A stretch of 47,734 bases of DNA from Candidatus Buchananbacteria bacterium RIFCSPLOWO2_01_FULL_39_33 (GTDB taxonomy: Bacteria > Patescibacteriota > Patescibacteriia > 2-01-FULL-39-33): the NCBI GenBank assembly GCA_001817505.1, contig MHIM01000038.1, forward strand, positions 1 to 47,734, read 5' to 3'. The notes beneath the pieces are model-generated. The model had not been told where the DNA came from. It saw only the letters and a list, made by a program, of their open reading frames with translations, and did no database searches. This document shows, piece after piece, positions 45,923 through 47,734 of the stretch. The number at the start of each line of letters is the position of its first letter. Positions within the stretch are counted from its first letter, which is position 1. Made by a program: the position numbers and the translations under genes.

Positions 45923-46471
45923 TTAATTAATAGTATCTATATTTTCCTTTAAGGCCTTGATGGCCCGGTGCAAAAGCACCCGGACAGCGCCCTTGGAGCG
46001 ACCTAAGATATCGGCTATTTCAGAAATTGACAACTCATCCAGATATTTTAGAATAATCGCTTCCTTATATTCGTCCTTTAAATTTTCTAGGCCTTTTAAG
46101 ACATCGCTTAACTGCGAATCCATAATTTGTTGCCGCAGAATGTCTCTTTGCTCATCGGGTATATGAGAATGCTCATCTGCTATTTGCTCCTCCGGCTTAC
46201 GGCTTTGCCGGTAAAAATCTATAACAGAATTCCTGGCAATAGTATAAATGAAAGCATTTAAATTTCTAATTTCCCGTCCGTTCTTAACACATTGCCAGAG
46301 CTTTAAAAAAACCTCGGAAGTGATATCTTGCGCGTCAGAAATAGAATTAACCCTAAAAAAAATAAAGCGATATATGCGGGTTACGTATAAATCGTAAAAT
46401 TGGCCAAAGGCCTCTGAATCCTGATTTTTTACTTTTAAAAAAAGAATCTTTTGACTTAAGGGATTCCTCAT
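45923..46471 (-). CDS. RNA polymerase ECF sigma factor (sigma-70 family)
   Basis: AFGQFYDLYVTRIYRFIFFRVNSISDAQDITSEVFLKLW (region 2), YKEAIILKYLDELSISEIADILGRSKGAVRVLLHRAIKALKE (region 4). Confidence 0.95.
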   Translation of the reverse strand: MRNPLSQKILFLKVKNQDSEAFGQFYDLYVTRIYRFIFFRVNSISDAQDITSEVFLKLWQCVKNGREIRNLNAFIYTIARNSVIDFYRQSRKPEEQIADEHSHIPDEQRDILRQQIMDSQLSDVLKGLENLKDEYKEAIILKYLDELSISEIADILGRSKGAVRVLLHRAIKALKENIDTIN

Positions 46472-46595
46472 TTATTATGACGAGAAAGTTAGTTATCTGT
46501 TACAGTTGTTTCCAGCCAGCTGTAATAATGGCCTAAAATAGTTAGTAAACATATTTAATTATAGTAAAATGTCTAATTTATGTCAATGTTAACTG

Positions 46596-46623
46596 CTAAT
46601 CGGTAATTAGTAACCAGTAATTT
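46596..46623. repeat. Heptad-periodic degenerate array CTAATCG GTAATTA GTAACCA GTAATTT
   Basis: Four consecutive 7-mers in phase. Confidence 0.65.
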
Positions 46624-46664
46624 ATAACGATTGATTTAATAGTTGTTATTTTATAGCTGTACTA

Positions 46665-46694
46665 TTGACACTAACTTAGTCATAATGATAAGAT
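46665..46694 (+). promoter_or_regulatory. Putative promoter of HTH gene
   Basis: TTGACA (46665-46670) - 18 bp - TAAGAT (46689-46694). Confidence 0.55.
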
Positions 46695-46720
46695 TTGTCT
46701 AGACATGTCTAGACAAATCT
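46691..46720. promoter_or_regulatory. 30-bp perfect palindrome, candidate operator
   Basis: AGATTTGTCTAGACATGTCTAGACAAATCT, containing two adjacent TGTCTAGACA palindromes; overlaps the -10 box. Confidence 0.8.
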
Positions 46721-46735
46721 CGACTTATCCACAGT

Positions 46736-46770
46736 GTTAACAGTTAACAATTTACCATTAACTATTAACA
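46736..46770. repeat. Heptad array RTTAACA x5 (degenerate)
   Basis: GTTAACA GTTAACA ATTTACC ATTAACT ATTAACA in phase. Confidence 0.85.
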
Positions 46771-46804
46771 AATAATAAACACTTGATAAAAACCTAATTT
46801 TATG

Positions 46805-46832
46805 GTTAATTGTTAATTGTCAATTGTTAATA
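46805..46832. repeat. Heptad array GTTAATT x4 (degenerate)
   Basis: GTTAATT GTTAATT GTCAATT GTTAATA immediately upstream of ATG 46842. Confidence 0.9.
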
Positions 46833-46841
46833 GTCATTATT

Positions 46842-47168
46842 ATGCCTCAAAAACAGCCAATTAGGATTACTATATCACAAGCAGCTAACTTGTTTGGAGT
46901 AAGCGAAAAAACTGTCCGTCGAGCTCTTAAAAATGAGGAATTGCATTATATTGTTGTCCGCGGAGTATACAAGATCAACTTTGACAGTTTGCTTAGATGG
47001 TCACAAACCAAAGCCAAAGTTATTAACAAGTTTAATCAAGAAGGTATCGGACAATATTTAGAACCAGATCTCAAAACCAGTAAATGGAAGATTAAAAATC
47101 GTCTCTACTCCCCCAACCCTAAATTTGCTGAAAATATAGCCAAAGATGACTTATCAACAGATATCTAG
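46842..47168 (+). CDS. Small HTH (excisionase/MerR-type helix-turn-helix) DNA-binding protein
   Basis: ITISQAANLFGVSEKTVRRALKNEELHYIVVRGVYKINFDSLLRW; start at MPQKQPIRIT. Confidence 0.82.
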   Translation: MPQKQPIRITISQAANLFGVSEKTVRRALKNEELHYIVVRGVYKINFDSLLRWSQTKAKVINKFNQEGIGQYLEPDLKTSKWKIKNRLYSPNPKFAENIAKDDLSTDI

Positions 47169-47204
47169 AAATATAATTAACTTACTTATAATAATTAGTG
47201 ATCA

Positions 47205-47233
47205 TTGACAATTAAAAATTTAGGCGCTATAAT
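47205..47233 (+). promoter_or_regulatory. Perfect consensus sigma70 promoter
   Basis: TTGACA (47205-47210) - 17 bp - TATAAT (47228-47233). Confidence 0.85.
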
Positions 47234-47292
47234 ACCATATTGCTACTACAATAATACCTTGGAGGCTAACAAAACCAAAAGGAGGCCTAGTT

Positions 47293-47535
47293 GTGGCTAA
47301 TAAGAATCAAGCCAGAAAAGTGAAAAGATTTTTTTACAAACAACTTAAAAACGACCCCAATTTTGTCGGTGCAGATATTGGCGGCAATCAACAAAGTGGC
47401 TATGGAGTTAGAGTCAATTTTCGTCAAGCACCAATTAACTGGTTAATACCAGAAACTATCACTATTACGATTCCTGGAACCACCGCTAAGGTACCAGTTA
47501 TTACCGAAATTGTCGGCAAAATAACCAAGCAATAA
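47293..47535 (+). CDS. Small hypothetical protein (80 aa)
   Basis: GTG start, AAAGGAGG RBS at 47278-47285, consensus promoter upstream, terminator downstream. Confidence 0.75.
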   Translation: MANKNQARKVKRFFYKQLKNDPNFVGADIGGNQQSGYGVRVNFRQAPINWLIPETITITIPGTTAKVPVITEIVGKITKQ

Positions 47536-47548
47536 TCGGACTATTACC

Positions 47549-47588
47549 ACTCCAAATAGATAAACTATCATTCTGTTTGGAGTTTTTT
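47549..47588 (+). terminator. Intrinsic terminator
   Basis: ACTCCAAA...TTTGGAGTTTTTT. Confidence 0.65.
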
Positions 47589-47734
47589 ATTTGTATATTA
47601 CCTACTAAATAAACCAATATTTAAGAGCGTTTGACCAATACTGCATAAGTTCATATACATCTTGCACTCCATGAGGCCACAACCTGGTGGCGTATTACAA
47701 CAAAATCCATTGTAAATATACTGGCGTCAAAGGC

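Noticed and set aside
32239-46733. DnaA-box 9-mers TTATCCACA (32239-32247, 46725-46733; reverse at 34665-34673) as an oriC
   Set aside because: Isolated single boxes, one inside coding sequence; no cluster and no dnaA/dnaN nearby.
20608-46832. Heptad arrays and repeated palindromes as a CRISPR array
   Set aside because: No spacer architecture, units too short, no cas genes.
46842-47168. HTH excisionase-like protein as evidence of a prophage or integrative element
   Set aside because: No integrase, structural phage genes or att-like repeats seen; HTH of this type is common in regulators.
47590-47734. Possible minus-strand gene end at the right edge (...GFCCNTPPGCGLMECKMYMNLCSIGQTLLNIGLFSR-stop)
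   Set aside because: Stop TGA appears upstream in the same frame within the window, leaving about 40 codons; too little to call.

Overview
47.7-kb AT-rich window that reads as a surface-glycan / cell-envelope locus, probably from a Patescibacteria (CPR) genome. The lineage is inferred from gene style, not from a marker gene. No rRNA, tRNA, CRISPR array, transposase or integrase was seen. Most of bp 1-14573 and 19365-28564 is minus-strand coding for GT4, GT2 and GT39-like glycosyltransferases, SAM methyltransferases, AsnB, nucleotide-sugar enzymes and four B12-binding radical SAM proteins; one of these runs off the left edge and is absent from the ORF track. Between them is a plus-strand module: a fused DegT aminotransferase/Gfo-Idh-MocA oxidoreductase plus hexapeptide acyltransferase, a hypothetical protein, and a polysaccharide deacetylase. 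The right part encodes an LCAT-like secreted hydrolase, secreted surface proteins, two O-antigen-ligase/TPR paralogs, a 1247-aa S-layer-like protein, a DUF5667-like membrane protein, an ECF sigma factor and an HTH protein. The most interesting layer is non-genic: (1) a two-copy, three-way-junction element (11343-11402 inside a glycosyltransferase ORF; 44444-44509 in the S-layer leader) whose stem irregularities are G-U wobbles in the sense RNA; (2) heptanucleotide tandem arrays in three glycosyltransferase genes and in the sigma/HTH intergenic region; (3) palindromic insertions that add peptides to glycosyltransferase loops or rewrite gene ends; (4) a strongly structured ~440-nt S-layer leader.
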